A stretch of DNA of 55,056 nucleotides from Paracoccaceae bacterium (GCA_023383015.1 JAHDXW010000016.1:40971-96026); one strand, 5' to 3'; positions 8,704 to 18,524 are shown, counted from the stretch's first letter. Notes: generated by a model not told the origin, from the sequence alone. Numbers and translations: made by a program.

Positions 8704-10635
8704 GTGACACGGGGCATCCTGGCGCGGGTCCGGATCGGGCTGGTCGTGGTGATTCTGGCGGCGGCGGTGCTGCCGCGCATGGCCGCGGGCGGACCCTTCG
8801 CGGCCATGGTGATGGATGCCCGCACCGGCGAGGTGCTGCATGCGGTCAACGCCGACACCCGCCTGCATCCGGCCTCGCTGACCAAGATGATGACCCTCTA
8901 CATCGCCTTCGAGGCGATCAAGCGCGGCGAGATCAGCCTCGACACGCGGGTGCGCGTGTCGGCGAAGGCCGCCAACGAGCAGCCCTCGAAGCTGGGCCTG
9001 CGGGCCGGCCAGTCGATTGCCCTGCGCTACCTGATCCGCGCCGCCGCGGTGCGTTCGGCCAACGACGCGGCCACCGCCATCGCCGAGGCAATCGCGGGCT
9101 CGGAGGCCGATTTCGCCCGGCGGATGAACCGCACCGCCCGGGCCCTGGGGATGGGCAACTCGACCTTCCGCAACGCCCACGGGCTGACCGCCGACGGCCA
9201 CCTGTCGACCGCCCGCGACATGACCATCCTCGGCCGGCGGCTGATCCACGACTATCCCGAGTACTACAACATCTTCTCGCGCCGCAGCACTGACGCGGGG
9301 GTGGCGACGGTGGTCAACACCAACAGCCGCTTCCTCGAGGCCTATGCCGGCGCCGACGGGATCAAGACCGGCTTCACCCGCGCGGCCGGCTTCAACCTCG
9401 TCGCCTCGGCCGAACGCGGCGGCAAGCGCATCATCGCCACCGTCTTCGGCGGCACCTCGACGGCGCAGCGCAACGACCGCGTGGCCGAACTGCTCGATCT
9501 GGGCTTCCGCACGGCACCGGCGCGGGTCGCGGCGCGGGCGCTGCCGGCACCGGCCTATGGCACTGCCGAGGCCGCGCCGCGCACCGCCGCCGCACCGCCT
9601 GCTGCCGCCGTCGCAGCCGGCGCGGCGCCCGCAGTGGCCGACCGGCCGGCCGCGGGCCGCGCCATCCGGCTGGTCGCCGCGCCGCGAACCTCGGTGCGGC
9701 CGCGGCCGCGGCCGCTTCCCGCAGCCCCCGCCGCGGCCGAGCCGGCCGAGGAACTCCTGGTGGCGATGCGCGACGAGATCGCCTCGGTCATCGCCGCGGT
9801 GCAGGAGACCGGGGAGGCGGGGCACCGGCCCCGCCCTGCCCGGCGCCCGGCCGAGGCCGAGGCCGAGGCCGCACCCCTGGCGGTTGCCGCGGCCGCCGCC
9901 GGCACTCTGCCCTTCCAGCTGGTGACCGAGGCTGCCGCGGCCGGGGCGGTGCCACCGCCGGCGGCCGCGGAGGCGCTGGCGGTGGCGGCCGCGGACGCAG
10001 CCCCTGCCGCCGGCCTGCCAGCCGCCGCAGAGCCGCCCGCGCCCGCTGCCGCAGCTGCGCCGGTGGCCGTCGCCGTGGCCACGCCGGAAACGCCCCGGCC
10101 CGCCCCGCGGCCCACCCCGCCGGCGGCCGTCGCGGCGGCGGCTTCCCTCCCCGAGGCCGCATTGCCCGCCGCCGCGGCCGAGGTGCCGACGGCCGAACCG
10201 GCCCCGGTGATCGCACTGGCCGGCAGCATCGCGACCCCGGCTTCGGCCCCCGCCGCCGACCTGCCCTTCCGCATCATCGACGATGCCCCGGCCGCCGCGG
10301 TGCCGGCAACGGAGATCATCGTGTTGTCCGCGCGCGCACCGGCGGCCGGCCACCCGGCGCCCGGCGCCCCCGAGGTCGTCGCCCGCGCCTCGACCTCCGG
10401 CGGCCGGCACTGGGGCGTCACCCTAGGCCGCTTCGGTTCCTCAGGCGAGGCCGAGCGGGTGCTCCTGCGCGTGGCACTGGCCGAATCGGCCACGCTCGAC
10501 GGGGCGCTGCGCCGCGTCGTCGCCCGCGGCGGCGGCCATGAGGCAACCTTCATGGGGCTGACCCAGGCCCAGGCCGACCTTGCCTGCCGGCGGCTGCAGG
10601 CACGCGGGCAGGCCTGCTTCACCCTCGGCCCCTGA
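8704..10635 (+). CDS. Periplasmic D-alanyl-D-alanine carboxypeptidase (S11) with long linker and SPOR domain
   Basis: 643 aa with a GTG start and AAAGGG 9 nt upstream. An N-terminal signal/anchor (about 7-27) is followed by the S11 penicillin-binding domain with S58-L-T-K61, S118-A-N and K221-T-G, all catalytic motifs of DD-carboxypeptidases that trim pentapeptide stems. From about 275 to 555 the protein is an extremely Ala/Pro-rich low-complexity linker. The last 80 residues (from RHWGVTLGRFGS) form a SPOR domain, which binds denuded septal glycan. The normal size of such S11-SPOR proteins is around 400-550 aa, so the linker is long. Role: peptidoglycan maturation, probably at the septum. 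Confidence 0.93.
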   Translation: MTRGILARVRIGLVVVILAAAVLPRMAAGGPFAAMVMDARTGEVLHAVNADTRLHPASLTKMMTLYIAFEAIKRGEISLDTRVRVSAKAANEQPSKLGLRAGQSIALRYLIRAAAVRSANDAATAIAEAIAGSEADFARRMNRTARALGMGNSTFRNAHGLTADGHLSTARDMTILGRRLIHDYPEYYNIFSRRSTDAGVATVVNTNSRFLEAYAGADGIKTGFTRAAGFNLVASAERGGKRIIATVFGGTSTAQRNDRVAELLDLGFRTAPARVAARALPAPAYGTAEAAPRTAAAPPAAAVAAGAAPAVADRPAAGRAIRLVAAPRTSVRPRPRPLPAAPAAAEPAEELLVAMRDEIASVIAAVQETGEAGHRPRPARRPAEAEAEAAPLAVAAAAAGTLPFQLVTEAAAAGAVPPPAAAEALAVAAADAAPAAGLPAAAEPPAPAAAAAPVAVAVATPETPRPAPRPTPPAAVAAAASLPEAALPAAAAEVPTAEPAPVIALAGSIATPASAPAADLPFRIIDDAPAAAVPATEIIVLSARAPAAGHPAPGAPEVVARASTSGGRHWGVTLGRFGSSGEAERVLLRVALAESATLDGALRRVVARGGGHEATFMGLTQAQADLACRRLQARGQACFTLGP

Positions 10636-10661
10636 GCCGCCGCCCCCGCCACGGCCCGGCC

Positions 10662-10820
10662 TCAGGGCTTCGGCCGGTCGTCCCAGTCGGTGGAGAGGAT
10701 GCGGCGGCTGTCGCCCTCGGGGTCTTCGTACTGGCGGTTGCGCAGCGCCCAGACAAAGGCGCCGAGGCCAACCAGCCCGAGCATGAGCGAGATCGGGATC
10801 AGCCAGGCAAGCACGCTCAT
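10662..10820 (-). CDS. ccoS: cbb3 oxidase maturation protein CcoS
   Basis: 52 aa. It begins MSVLAWLIPISLML, has one transmembrane helix (about 4-27), then a short hydrophilic tail with QYEDPEGDSRRIL, the hallmark of CcoS/FixS. CcoS is needed for cofactor insertion into the catalytic subunit of cbb3 oxidase. Its ATG overlaps the ccoI stop as ATGA (4 nt), so it is translationally coupled and the last gene of ccoGHIS. It converges on the carboxypeptidase gene with 26 bp between them. Confidence 0.95.
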   Translation of the reverse strand: MSVLAWLIPISLMLGLVGLGAFVWALRNRQYEDPEGDSRRILSTDWDDRPKP

Positions 10821-13030
10821 CGGCGCGCCCCCGTGCCAAGCCGGAGCGCGTTCAGCGTGACCGTGACCGAGGAGAGCGACATCGCCAGCGCCGCGGCCAG
10901 GGGCGTCGCAAGCCCCACCAGCGCGATCGGGACGGCGACGACGTTGTAGAGCGCCGAGAGGGCGAAGTTCTCCCGGATCCGGGCCCGCGCCGTCACCGCC
11001 AGCCGCGCCGCATCGGCCACCGGGGCGAGGCTCTGCCCGAGCAGCACGATGTCGGAGGCGACGCGGGCGGCATCGAGCGCCGAGGCCGGGGCGAGCGAGA
11101 CATGCGCGGACGCCAGCGCCGCGGTGTCGTTGAGCCCGTCGCCCACCATCAGCACGCGCCGCCCGCCGGCGGCGAGCGCGGCGACCGCCTCGGCCTTGGC
11201 CTCCGGGCGCACCCCGCCGCGCGCCTCGGCGATGCCCAGCCGCGCGGCAAAGACGGCCACCGCGGCGGGGGTGTCGCCCGACAGAAGGATCACCCGCTTG
11301 CCCTGCGCGGCCAGGCCCGCCACCGCCTCGGCCGCGCCCGGGCGCAGCCGGTCGGCGAAGGCAAAGGCGTGCGGCGGGCGGCCGTCGCCGGCATCAAGGT
11401 AGGTCGCGGTGGCATCCAGGGCGTCGGCGCCGATCCAGTCGGCGCGGCCGAGACGCACCCGGCGGCCGCCGAACCTGCCCTCGACCCCCGCCCCCGGCAC
11501 CTCGCGCAGCGCCTCAACCGCCGGCAGCGCAAGGCCGCGCGCCCGCGCCGCGGCGGCGAGCGCCCGGGCGAGCGGATGGGCCGAGCCCTCGCCCAGCGCC
11601 CCGGCGAGCGCCAGCGCCGCGGACGGCCGGGAATCGAGACCCACAGGCTCGGGCGCACCGAGGGTGAGGGTGCCGGTCTTGTCGAACACCACCGTGTCGA
11701 CCTCGGCCAGACGTTCCAGCGCGGTCCCGGACTTGACCAGGAGGCCACGGCGGAACAGCCGGCCCGAGGCCGCCGTAACCACCGCCGGCACGGCAAGGCC
11801 GAGCGCGCAGGGGCAGGTGATGATCAGCGTCGCCGCGGCGATGTTGAGCGCGACGCGCAGGTCGCCGCCGGTGCGCTCGAGCCAGACGAGGAAGGCCGTG
11901 GCGGCGAGCAGGTGGACGAGCGGCGAGTAGGCGCGCGCCGCCCGGTCGGCGAGCGAGGTGTAGCGGGTACGCGCGCCCTCGGCCACCGCCACCAGCTCTG
12001 CCATCCGGGCGAGCGAGCTGTCCCGGCCCGCCGCCGTCACCGCCAGCTCCAGCGCACCCGTGAGATTGACCTCGCCGGCGGTGGCACCATCGCCCGGACG
12101 CACCGCCACCGGCAAGGTCTCGCCGGTGAGCAGCGAGCGGTCGAGTTCGCTTTCCCCGTGTGCCACCACCCCGTCGGCGGGCAGCCGCGCCCCCGGCGGC
12201 ACGCGAACCAGATCGCCCGGCGCGAGCGCGGCCACCGCAACCGTCTCGGCACTGCCGTCGGCGCGGATGCGCAGCGCCCGCGGCACCTCGAGCGCTGCCA
12301 GCGCCTGGGCGGCGCCGCGCGCAATCGCCCGAGTCCGGTGGTCGAGGTAGCGGCCGGCGAGCAGGAAGAAGCACAGCATCACCGCCGCATCGAAATAGGC
12401 GTGATGGCCCGACAGGCTGGTCTCGTAGACCGAGATCAGGCAGGCGAGGACGAGTGCCAGCGCGATCGGCACGTCCATGCCGAGCCGGCCGGCCCTGAGC
12501 GAGGCCCAGGCCGAGCGGAAGAAGGGCTGGCCCGCGAAGGCCACCGTCGGCAGCGCGATGGCGGCCGAGATCCAGTGGAAGAGGTCGCGCGTCGCCGCCT
12601 CGGCCCCCGACCAGACGGCGACCGACAGGAGCATGACGTTCATCATCGCGAAGCCGGCGACGCCGAGGCGCATGAGCAGCTCGCGCCCCGCGGCGTCGGT
12701 CTCGGTGGCGGCCAGCGCGCCCGCATCCATTTCCTGCGCGGGATAGCCAAGGCGCTCCAGCCGCTCGGCCAGCGCCGCGGCCGTGACCTCCGGCCCGGCC
12801 TCGACGCGCACGCGCCGGAGGGTCAGGTTGACCCGCGCGTCGCGCACCCCGGGGACCGCGGCCAGCGCCCGCTCGACATCGCCGATGCAGCTGGCGCAGT
12901 GGATCGTCGGCAGCGACAGCACGATGCCGCCCCGGGCCCCCTCCGCCGCCCCTGCCGCGGCGGCGAGGGCGGCGGGGACCGCATCGCAGGCCGGGCAGGC
13001 CGAGGCCAGAGGCAGCACCGCCGCCGTCAT
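10817..13030 (-). CDS. ccoI: Copper-transporting P1B-type ATPase of the cbb3 maturation system
   Basis: 737 aa. N-terminal heavy-metal-associated domain with IHCASCIGDVE (CxxC, about 48-58), preceded by another CxxC near the N-terminus (CPAC). Eight predicted membrane helices carry the intramembrane metal motif TCPCALGLA. The soluble domains have SLLTGETLPV (actuator), DKTGTLT (phosphorylated Asp), SAHPLA and GDGLNDTAA. CcoI/FixI delivers copper for the CuB site of CcoN. The start at 13030 overlaps the ccoH stop (ATGA). The open frame upstream of this ATG overlaps ccoH and is not real. Confidence 0.96.
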   Translation of the reverse strand: MTAAVLPLASACPACDAVPAALAAAAGAAEGARGGIVLSLPTIHCASCIGDVERALAAVPGVRDARVNLTLRRVRVEAGPEVTAAALAERLERLGYPAQEMDAGALAATETDAAGRELLMRLGVAGFAMMNVMLLSVAVWSGAEAATRDLFHWISAAIALPTVAFAGQPFFRSAWASLRAGRLGMDVPIALALVLACLISVYETSLSGHHAYFDAAVMLCFFLLAGRYLDHRTRAIARGAAQALAALEVPRALRIRADGSAETVAVAALAPGDLVRVPPGARLPADGVVAHGESELDRSLLTGETLPVAVRPGDGATAGEVNLTGALELAVTAAGRDSSLARMAELVAVAEGARTRYTSLADRAARAYSPLVHLLAATAFLVWLERTGGDLRVALNIAAATLIITCPCALGLAVPAVVTAASGRLFRRGLLVKSGTALERLAEVDTVVFDKTGTLTLGAPEPVGLDSRPSAALALAGALGEGSAHPLARALAAAARARGLALPAVEALREVPGAGVEGRFGGRRVRLGRADWIGADALDATATYLDAGDGRPPHAFAFADRLRPGAAEAVAGLAAQGKRVILLSGDTPAAVAVFAARLGIAEARGGVRPEAKAEAVAALAAGGRRVLMVGDGLNDTAALASAHVSLAPASALDAARVASDIVLLGQSLAPVADAARLAVTARARIRENFALSALYNVVAVPIALVGLATPLAAALAMSLSSVTVTLNALRLGTGARR

Positions 13031-13497
13031 CCCCCGCCCTCCGCGATCCGGATCACCAGCCGCTGCCGGAACACCGCCCCGTCGGCCGCGCGCGCCTCGA
13101 TCCGCAGGTGCCAGACCCCGGGGGCGAGCGCCACCGCGGCGCGGAAGCTGCCGGCATCGTAGAGGAAACCCGGCACGAAGTCGTCGCGGCGGTGGGTCGG
13201 CCGGCCGAGCGTGGCGGCCAGCGCGGCGACCGGGGCGGGCCGGCCCTGCGCATCGGTCAGCGCCAGCGTCAGCACCCCGGCGGCATGGGCGACCTCGGCC
13301 CGCCAGCCGAGCGCCTGCTGGGCGGCGCGGTCGGCATCGTAGCGCTGGCTGGCGACGTAGCTGTTGGCCGTCTCGGTGCCCGGGAAGGTGCCCACCGCCT
13401 GCCAGGCGAGCACGAGGTTGGCCGCAATCACCACCCCGAAGGCCGCGACGGCGATCGCCAGGACCTTGCGGCCGGTCAGGGGCGCGTCCCCGCTCAT
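13027..13497 (-). CDS. ccoH: cbb3 oxidase maturation protein CcoH (FixH)
   Basis: 156 aa. Single N-terminal membrane helix (about 11-32, KVLAIAVAAFGVVIAAN), then a periplasmic beta-rich domain with the FixH pattern FPGTETANSYVASQ and the C-terminal PGVWHLRIEA. CcoH helps assemble cbb3 oxidase with CcoG, CcoI and CcoS. It overlaps the ccoG stop and the ccoI start by 4 nt each. Confidence 0.94.
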   Translation of the reverse strand: MSGDAPLTGRKVLAIAVAAFGVVIAANLVLAWQAVGTFPGTETANSYVASQRYDADRAAQQALGWRAEVAHAAGVLTLALTDAQGRPAPVAALAATLGRPTHRRDDFVPGFLYDAGSFRAAVALAPGVWHLRIEARAADGAVFRQRLVIRIAEGGG

Positions 13498-14924
13498 GGG
13501 GCGCTTCCGTGGAAATGGGTCGTGACCTGGGTGCGCGCGCGACCCTCCGCGTCGGTGGCCCAGATCTCGACCGCGGCGCGCCCGCCGCTGGCAAGGGCCG
13601 AGCCGGGCGCAGCCGTCAGATAGAGCCGCTGGATGCGCAACTCGTCGGCCGGCACGCTCACCGTAAGCCCCTCGCGCCCCTCGAGCGTCATCGCCAGGGA
13701 ACCATCCGCCCGCAGGCCCAGCGTGAAGCTGCGCTCGTCATGGTGCATGTTGCGGATGCGCAGCTCGTAGGCGTTCCGGATCGAGCCGTCCGACAGCGTG
13801 ACGAAGGTCGGGTTGCGGACCGGCGAGATCGTCAGGTCGAGGTTGGTGCGCAGGAACAGAGCCACCACGAGGCCGACGCCGATGCCGGCCCAGAGCACGG
13901 TGTAGAGCATGGTCCGTGGCCGGAAGACATGGCTCCAGACCGATTTCGGCGGCTTGCCCGCGCGCTCGCGCCGCTCGTCGGACAGCGCCAGGTAGCCGAT
14001 CAGCTCGCGCGGCTTGCCGATCCGGTCCATGATGTCGTTGCAGGCGTCGATGCACAGCCCGCAGGTGATGCAGGCCATCTGCTGGCCGTCGCGGATGTCG
14101 ATCCCCATCGGGCAGACGGCGACGCAGGCGTTGCAGTCGATGCAGTCGCCCAGCTTCTCGGCGCCCTCGGCCTTGCGGTGCTTGCCGCGCGGCTCGCCGC
14201 GCCAGTCGCGGTAGCCGATGGTGATGGTGTCCTCGTCCATCATCGCCGCCTGGATGCGCGGCCAGGGGCAGGCATAGATGCAGATCTGCTCGCGCGCGAA
14301 GCCGCCGAAGGCGAAGGTCGTGGCCGTCAGCACCGCGACGGTGGTGTAGGCCACCGGATGCGCCTGCCCGGTGACAAGACCGGCCATCAGCGTCGGCGCA
14401 TCGGCGAAGTAGAACACCCAGGCGCCGCCCGTGGCCAGCGCGATGACCAGCCAGAGCGACCATTTCGCGAGTCTGAGGCGGAACTTGCGCGCCGTCCACT
14501 TCTGGTTCCACAGCCGCACCTGGGCGTTGCGGTCGCCCTCGATCCAGCGCTCGACGGTGATGAAGAGGTCGGTCCACACGGTCTGCGGGCAGGCATAGCC
14601 GCACCAGACCCGGCCGAGGGCCGAGGTGAACAGGAACAGCCCCAGCCCCGCCATGATCAGCAGCCCGGCGACGAAGTAGAATTCGTGCGGCCAGATCTCG
14701 ATCATGAAGAAGTAGAAGCGCCGGCCGGCGAGGTCGACCAGCACCGCCTGGTCAGGCAGCGCCGGGCCGCGGTCCCAGCGCAGCCAGGGGGTGACGTAGT
14801 AGATGCCCAGCGTCACCGCCATGATCCACCACTTCAGCGTCCGGAAGCTGCCGCTGACGCGGCGCGGGAAGACCGGCTCGCGCGCGGCGTAGAGGCGGGG
14901 CGGGGCGGTGTCGGGGTTCGTCAC
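13494..14924 (-). CDS. ccoG: cbb3 oxidase accessory iron-sulfur protein CcoG (RdxB)
   Basis: 476 aa, GTG start with AGGAC 6 nt upstream. Five or so membrane helices lie in the first 220 residues and again near 340. Between them is a bacterial-ferredoxin region with two cysteine clusters, CIDCNACVAVCPMG and CITCGLCIDACNDIM, for two 4Fe-4S centres. The C-terminal periplasmic Ig-like domain matches the CcoG family. CcoG/RdxB has been linked to copper reduction during cbb3 assembly and, in Rhodobacter, to redox signalling. It is the first gene of ccoGHIS, 162 bp after ccoP. Confidence 0.96.
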   Translation of the reverse strand: MTNPDTAPPRLYAAREPVFPRRVSGSFRTLKWWIMAVTLGIYYVTPWLRWDRGPALPDQAVLVDLAGRRFYFFMIEIWPHEFYFVAGLLIMAGLGLFLFTSALGRVWCGYACPQTVWTDLFITVERWIEGDRNAQVRLWNQKWTARKFRLRLAKWSLWLVIALATGGAWVFYFADAPTLMAGLVTGQAHPVAYTTVAVLTATTFAFGGFAREQICIYACPWPRIQAAMMDEDTITIGYRDWRGEPRGKHRKAEGAEKLGDCIDCNACVAVCPMGIDIRDGQQMACITCGLCIDACNDIMDRIGKPRELIGYLALSDERRERAGKPPKSVWSHVFRPRTMLYTVLWAGIGVGLVVALFLRTNLDLTISPVRNPTFVTLSDGSIRNAYELRIRNMHHDERSFTLGLRADGSLAMTLEGREGLTVSVPADELRIQRLYLTAAPGSALASGGRAAVEIWATDAEGRARTQVTTHFHGSAP

Positions 14925-14976
14925 GGTGCGTCCTGCAGGCGGGGGGACGGAACCCCCTTCATATAGCGCGGGCGGC

Positions 14977-15017
14977 GGCGATGCAGCCCCGGCAGGCGCC
15001 GGAAAAGCCGCATCGCC
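14977..15017 (-). terminator. Large hairpin between ccoP and ccoG
   Basis: Outer arms GGCGATGC/GCATCGCC (8 bp, perfect) enclose an inner CCGGC/GCCGG stem. It lies in the 162-bp gap between ccoNOQP and ccoGHIS. There is no T-run, so it may be a Rho-linked terminator, a processing site or a 3'-end stabiliser that keeps structural-gene mRNA above maturation-gene mRNA. Confidence 0.4.
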
Positions 15018-15086
15018 GGCACCGCATTTCGTCGCAGCCGCCCCGCCGCCGCGCGCCGCGGCGGGACGGTCCGGCCGGCCGGCGGC

Positions 15087-15959
15087 CTATTCGCCGCCGC
15101 CGAGCTGGTGGACATAGAGCGCCACCGCCCGGATCTCGGCCTCGCGCAGGCGGTCGGCGAAGGCGGGCATCACCCCCCAGCGGCTGTAGGTGATGGTGTG
15201 CCGGATCGCCGCCTCGCTGCCGCCGTAGAGCCAGATCGCGTTGTCCAGCGCCGGCGCGCCCTGCGCGCGGTCGCCCTCGCCGGCCTCGCCGTGGCACGAC
15301 GCGCAGTTGTCGAGATAGAGCGTCTCGCCGGCGGCCGCCCGCGCTGCATCATGCGACTGGCTCGACAGACGTCGGACATGGGCCACGATGTCCTCGATCT
15401 CCTCGGCCGTCAGCATCTCGCCGAAGGCGGGCATCTGGCTGTAGCGGGCGTCGGGGTCGGTCTCGTTGCGGATGCCGTGGCTGACGGTGAGCAGGATGTC
15501 GTCGATGCTGCCGCCCCACAGCCACTCGTTGTCGAGCAGGTTGGGGAAGCCCGACGCCTGCACGCCCCCTGCCCCTGCACCGTGGCACTGCGAGCACTGG
15601 GCGCGGAACACCGACGCCCCGGCCGACACCGCGAAGCGGTTCAGCTCGTCGTCGGCGCCGATGTCGGCGAGGTCGGCGGCCACGAGGCGGGCGAACAGCG
15701 GCTCGTTGCGCTCCTCGAAGCGGGCGATCTCGGCAGCCACGTCGGCCCTGGTCGACCAGCCGAGCGTCCCGCCGGTGGCCCGCTGCACCAGCGGCCAGGC
15801 CGGGTAGAGGACGGTGTAGACCACCGACCAGGCGATCGTGGCGTAGAATATCCACAGCCACCAGGCCGGCAGCGGGTTGTTGTACTCCTCGATGCCATCC
15901 CATTCGTGACCGGTGGTCTCGGGCTCGCCGGGGCGGGGCTTTCTGTCGGTCGTGCTCAT
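15087..15959 (-). CDS. ccoP: cbb3-type cytochrome c oxidase subunit III (dihaem cytochrome c)
   Basis: 290 aa. The cytoplasmic N-terminus has the family motif HEWDGIEEYNNPLPAWW, then one membrane helix (about 33-55) and a periplasmic domain with two c-type haem sites, CSQCH (about residue 122) and CASCH (about 220). CcoP takes electrons from soluble or membrane cytochrome c and passes them to CcoO. Start ATG at 15959 overlaps the ccoQ stop by 4 nt. Confidence 0.97.
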   Translation of the reverse strand: MSTTDRKPRPGEPETTGHEWDGIEEYNNPLPAWWLWIFYATIAWSVVYTVLYPAWPLVQRATGGTLGWSTRADVAAEIARFEERNEPLFARLVAADLADIGADDELNRFAVSAGASVFRAQCSQCHGAGAGGVQASGFPNLLDNEWLWGGSIDDILLTVSHGIRNETDPDARYSQMPAFGEMLTAEEIEDIVAHVRRLSSQSHDAARAAAGETLYLDNCASCHGEAGEGDRAQGAPALDNAIWLYGGSEAAIRHTITYSRWGVMPAFADRLREAEIRAVALYVHQLGGGE

Positions 15960-16168
15960 GGCCGTCCCTCCTTGGACGGGGCGCCCCGGGTCGCCTGCCC
16001 GGCGCCGGCGGGTCGGTCATCGTTGCGGAAGATCAGGTTGGCGGAGTCCGCATGCGCCTGCCGGCTCCCGGGCCGGAAGGCCCAGACCAGGACCCCCACG
16101 AAGAACAGCGTCATCGCGAGCAGCATCCAGCTGTCGGCGAAGGCGCGCAGCGCCGAATAGGTCTCCAT
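15956..16168 (-). CDS. ccoQ: cbb3 oxidase small subunit CcoQ
   Basis: 70 aa, one transmembrane helix (about 14-31, MLLAMTLFFVGVLVWAF) followed by a conserved short tail with SANLIFRNDD. CcoQ stabilises the cbb3 complex and in Rhodobacter has been tied to the Prr signalling pathway. It begins 13 nt after the ccoO stop and overlaps ccoP by 4 nt. Confidence 0.95.
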   Translation of the reverse strand: METYSALRAFADSWMLLAMTLFFVGVLVWAFRPGSRQAHADSANLIFRNDDRPAGAGQATRGAPSKEGRP

Positions 16169-16181
16169 GCGCCGTTCCCCC

Positions 16182-16907
16182 TCAGCGGCTGACGTCCGGG
16201 GTGAAGGTGGAGAAGTCCACCATCGTCCCCAGCACCTGCATGTAGGCGATCAGCGCATCGGCCTCCGACACGCCGGGCCGGCCGTCGAAGTTGCGGACCT
16301 GCACCCCGGGATAGCGCTCGAGCAGCCCCGAGGGGTCGGCCGCGGGGTCGGACTGGGCGAGGAAGTCGGCCCTGGCGGCGGCGATCATCTCGTCGCTGTA
16401 GGGCACGCCGACGGCGCGGTTGGCCGCCATCAGGTCATCGACGTGGCGCGGGCTCGCCGCGCGGTCGAAGAGGAAGGCGTAGGGCGGCATCACCGATTCC
16501 GGCACCACCGACTTCGGCTCGAGGAAGTGCAGCACGTGCCAGTCGTCCGAATAGCGCCCGCCGATGCGGGCAAGGTCGGGCCCGGTGCGCTTGGAGCCCC
16601 ACTGGAAGGGGTGGTCGTACATCGACTCGGCGGCGAGCGAGTAGTGCCCGTAGCGCTCCACCTCGTCGCGCATCGGCCGGATCATCTGGCTGTGGCAGAC
16701 ATAGCAGCCCTCGCGGATGTAGATGTCGCGCCCGGCAAGCTCGAGCGGCGCGTAGGGCCGCACCCCCTCGACCTTCTCGATGGTGTTCTCGAGGTAGAAG
16801 AGGGGGGCGATCTGGACGATGCCGCCGATCGTGACGACGAGGAAGCTGAGCACCAGCAGCAGCGTCGCGTGGGTTTCGATCTTCTTGTGGTGGTCAAGGA
16901 TGGCCAT
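16182..16907 (-). CDS. ccoO: cbb3-type cytochrome c oxidase subunit II (monohaem cytochrome c)
   Basis: 241 aa. N-terminal membrane anchor (about 13-37), then a periplasmic cytochrome c domain with the haem motif CYVCHSQM (about residue 68) and a likely Met ligand in [11 protein letters not shown]. CcoO relays electrons from CcoP to the haem-copper centre in CcoN. It begins 15 nt after the ccoN stop. Confidence 0.97.
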   Translation of the reverse strand: MAILDHHKKIETHATLLLVLSFLVVTIGGIVQIAPLFYLENTIEKVEGVRPYAPLELAGRDIYIREGCYVCHSQMIRPMRDEVERYGHYSLAAESMYDHPFQWGSKRTGPDLARIGGRYSDDWHVLHFLEPKSVVPESVMPPYAFLFDRAASPRHVDDLMAANRAVGVPYSDEMIAAARADFLAQSDPAADPSGLLERYPGVQVRNFDGRPGVSEADALIAYMQVLGTMVDFSTFTPDVSR

Positions 16908-16922
16908 GGCCCGCTTCCCCCG

Positions 16923-18524
16923 TCATTCGGCCGGAACGGCCGTGGCGGCGGGGCGCTTCTCGCCCACCGAGGTCACGGTCTTCCACAGATTGTAGCACAT
17001 GATGCACGCCCCGGTCAGGAACAGCAGCCCGCCGATCGCCCGCACGACATACATCGGGAACTTGGCCGCCACCGTGTCGGCGAAGGCGTTCACGAGATAG
17101 CCCTGGGCATCGACCTCGCGCCACATCAGCCCCTCCATGATCCCGGTCACCCACATCGAGGCGGCGTAGAGGACGATGCCGATGGTGGCGAGCCAGAAGT
17201 GCCAGGAGACCAGCGCCAGCGAGTACAGGCGCTCGCGGTTCCACAGCCGCGGCACGAGGAAGTAGAGCGCGCCGAAGGTGATCATGCCGTTCCAGCCGAG
17301 CGCCCCCGAATGGACATGGCCGATCGTCCAGTCGGTGTAGTGCGACAGCGAGTTGACGGCGCGGATCGACATCATCGGTCCCTCGAAGGTCGACATGCCG
17401 TAGAAGCCCACCGAGACCACCATCATGCGGATGATCGGGTCGGTGCGCAGCTTGTCCCAGGCCCCCGACAGGGTCATCAGCCCGTTGATCATGCCTCCCC
17501 AGGACGGCATCCACAGCATCACCGAGAACACCATCCCCAGCGTCGAGGCCCAGTCGGGCAGCGCGGTGTAGTGCAGATGGTGCGGGCCCGCCCAGATGTA
17601 GAGGAAGATCAGCGCCCAGAAGTGGATGATCGAGAGCTTGTAGCTGTAGACCGGCCGCTCGGCCTGCTTGGGGATGAAATAGTACATCATGCCCAGGAAG
17701 CCCGCGGTGAGGAAGAAGCCGACCGCGTTGTGGCCGTACCACCACTGGATCATCGCATCCTGCACGCCCGGCCACAGGATGACCGACTTCGAGCCGAACA
17801 CCGACACCGGCAGGGCGGCGTTGTTGACGAGATGAAGCATCGCGATGGTGACGATGAACGACAGGTAGAACCAGTTGGCCACGTAGATGTGGCGCTCCTT
17901 GCGGTTCATGATCGTGCCGAGGAACACCGCCAGGTAGACCACCCAGACGATGGTCAGCCACAGGTCGATGTACCATTCGGGCTCAGCGTACTCCTTCGAC
18001 TGGGTGACGCCGAGGACGTAGCCGGTGGCTGCCAGCACGATGAAGAAGTTGTAGCCCCAGAAGACGAACCAGGCGGCGTTGCCGCCCCACAGCCGCGCCG
18101 CGCTGGTGCGCTGGACGACGTAGAAGGACGTCGCGATCAGCGCGTTGCCGCCGAAGGCGAAGATCACCGCCGAGGTGTGCAGCGGCCGCAGCCGGCCGAA
18201 GTTGAGATAGCCCTCGGCCCAGTGGAAGTTCAGCCCGGGCCAGGCCAGCTGGGCCGCGATCCAGACCCCGACGAGGAAGCCCACCACCCCCCAGAAGGCG
18301 GTCGCGATGACCCCCGCGCGCACCGGGCCGTCCATGTACCCGCTGGCGGCGGGTACCCGGCGCGGTTCCTCCATGCGGCGGAGCGTCCACAGGAAAAGCC
18401 CGCCAGCGGCGACCATGAACAACAGCATGTGCAGATGGAAGGGGAAGTCGCGCGCATAGTTCGCGGCGATCGCTGCCAGGAGCGCGACCAGCCCCAGCAC
18501 GACCAGTTTGAGGTAATCCCACAT
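16923..18524 (-). CDS. ccoN: cbb3-type cytochrome c oxidase subunit I (catalytic)
   Basis: 533 aa with about 12 membrane helices. The haem and copper ligand histidines are in [25 protein letters not shown] and [13 protein letters not shown]. This is the high-affinity, proton-pumping terminal oxidase used under low oxygen. The start at 18524 (MWDYLK) was chosen for its AAGGGAC Shine-Dalgarno and because the upstream frame is unlike the family. An FnrL box lies 107 bp upstream. First gene of ccoNOQP. Confidence 0.97.
   Translation of the reverse strand: MWDYLKLVVLGLVALLAAIAANYARDFPFHLHMLLFMVAAGGLFLWTLRRMEEPRRVPAASGYMDGPVRAGVIATAFWGVVGFLVGVWIAAQLAWPGLNFHWAEGYLNFGRLRPLHTSAVIFAFGGNALIATSFYVVQRTSAARLWGGNAAWFVFWGYNFFIVLAATGYVLGVTQSKEYAEPEWYIDLWLTIVWVVYLAVFLGTIMNRKERHIYVANWFYLSFIVTIAMLHLVNNAALPVSVFGSKSVILWPGVQDAMIQWWYGHNAVGFFLTAGFLGMMYYFIPKQAERPVYSYKLSIIHFWALIFLYIWAGPHHLHYTALPDWASTLGMVFSVMLWMPSWGGMINGLMTLSGAWDKLRTDPIIRMMVVSVGFYGMSTFEGPMMSIRAVNSLSHYTDWTIGHVHSGALGWNGMITFGALYFLVPRLWNRERLYSLALVSWHFWLATIGIVLYAASMWVTGIMEGLMWREVDAQGYLVNAFADTVAAKFPMYVVRAIGGLLFLTGACIMCYNLWKTVTSVGEKRPAATAVPAE

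Noticed and set aside
14925-15086. An FnrL box for ccoG
   Set aside because: No TTGAT/ATCAA or GTCAA pair with 4-nt spacing is present in the gap; ccoGHIS may depend on read-through from ccoN.
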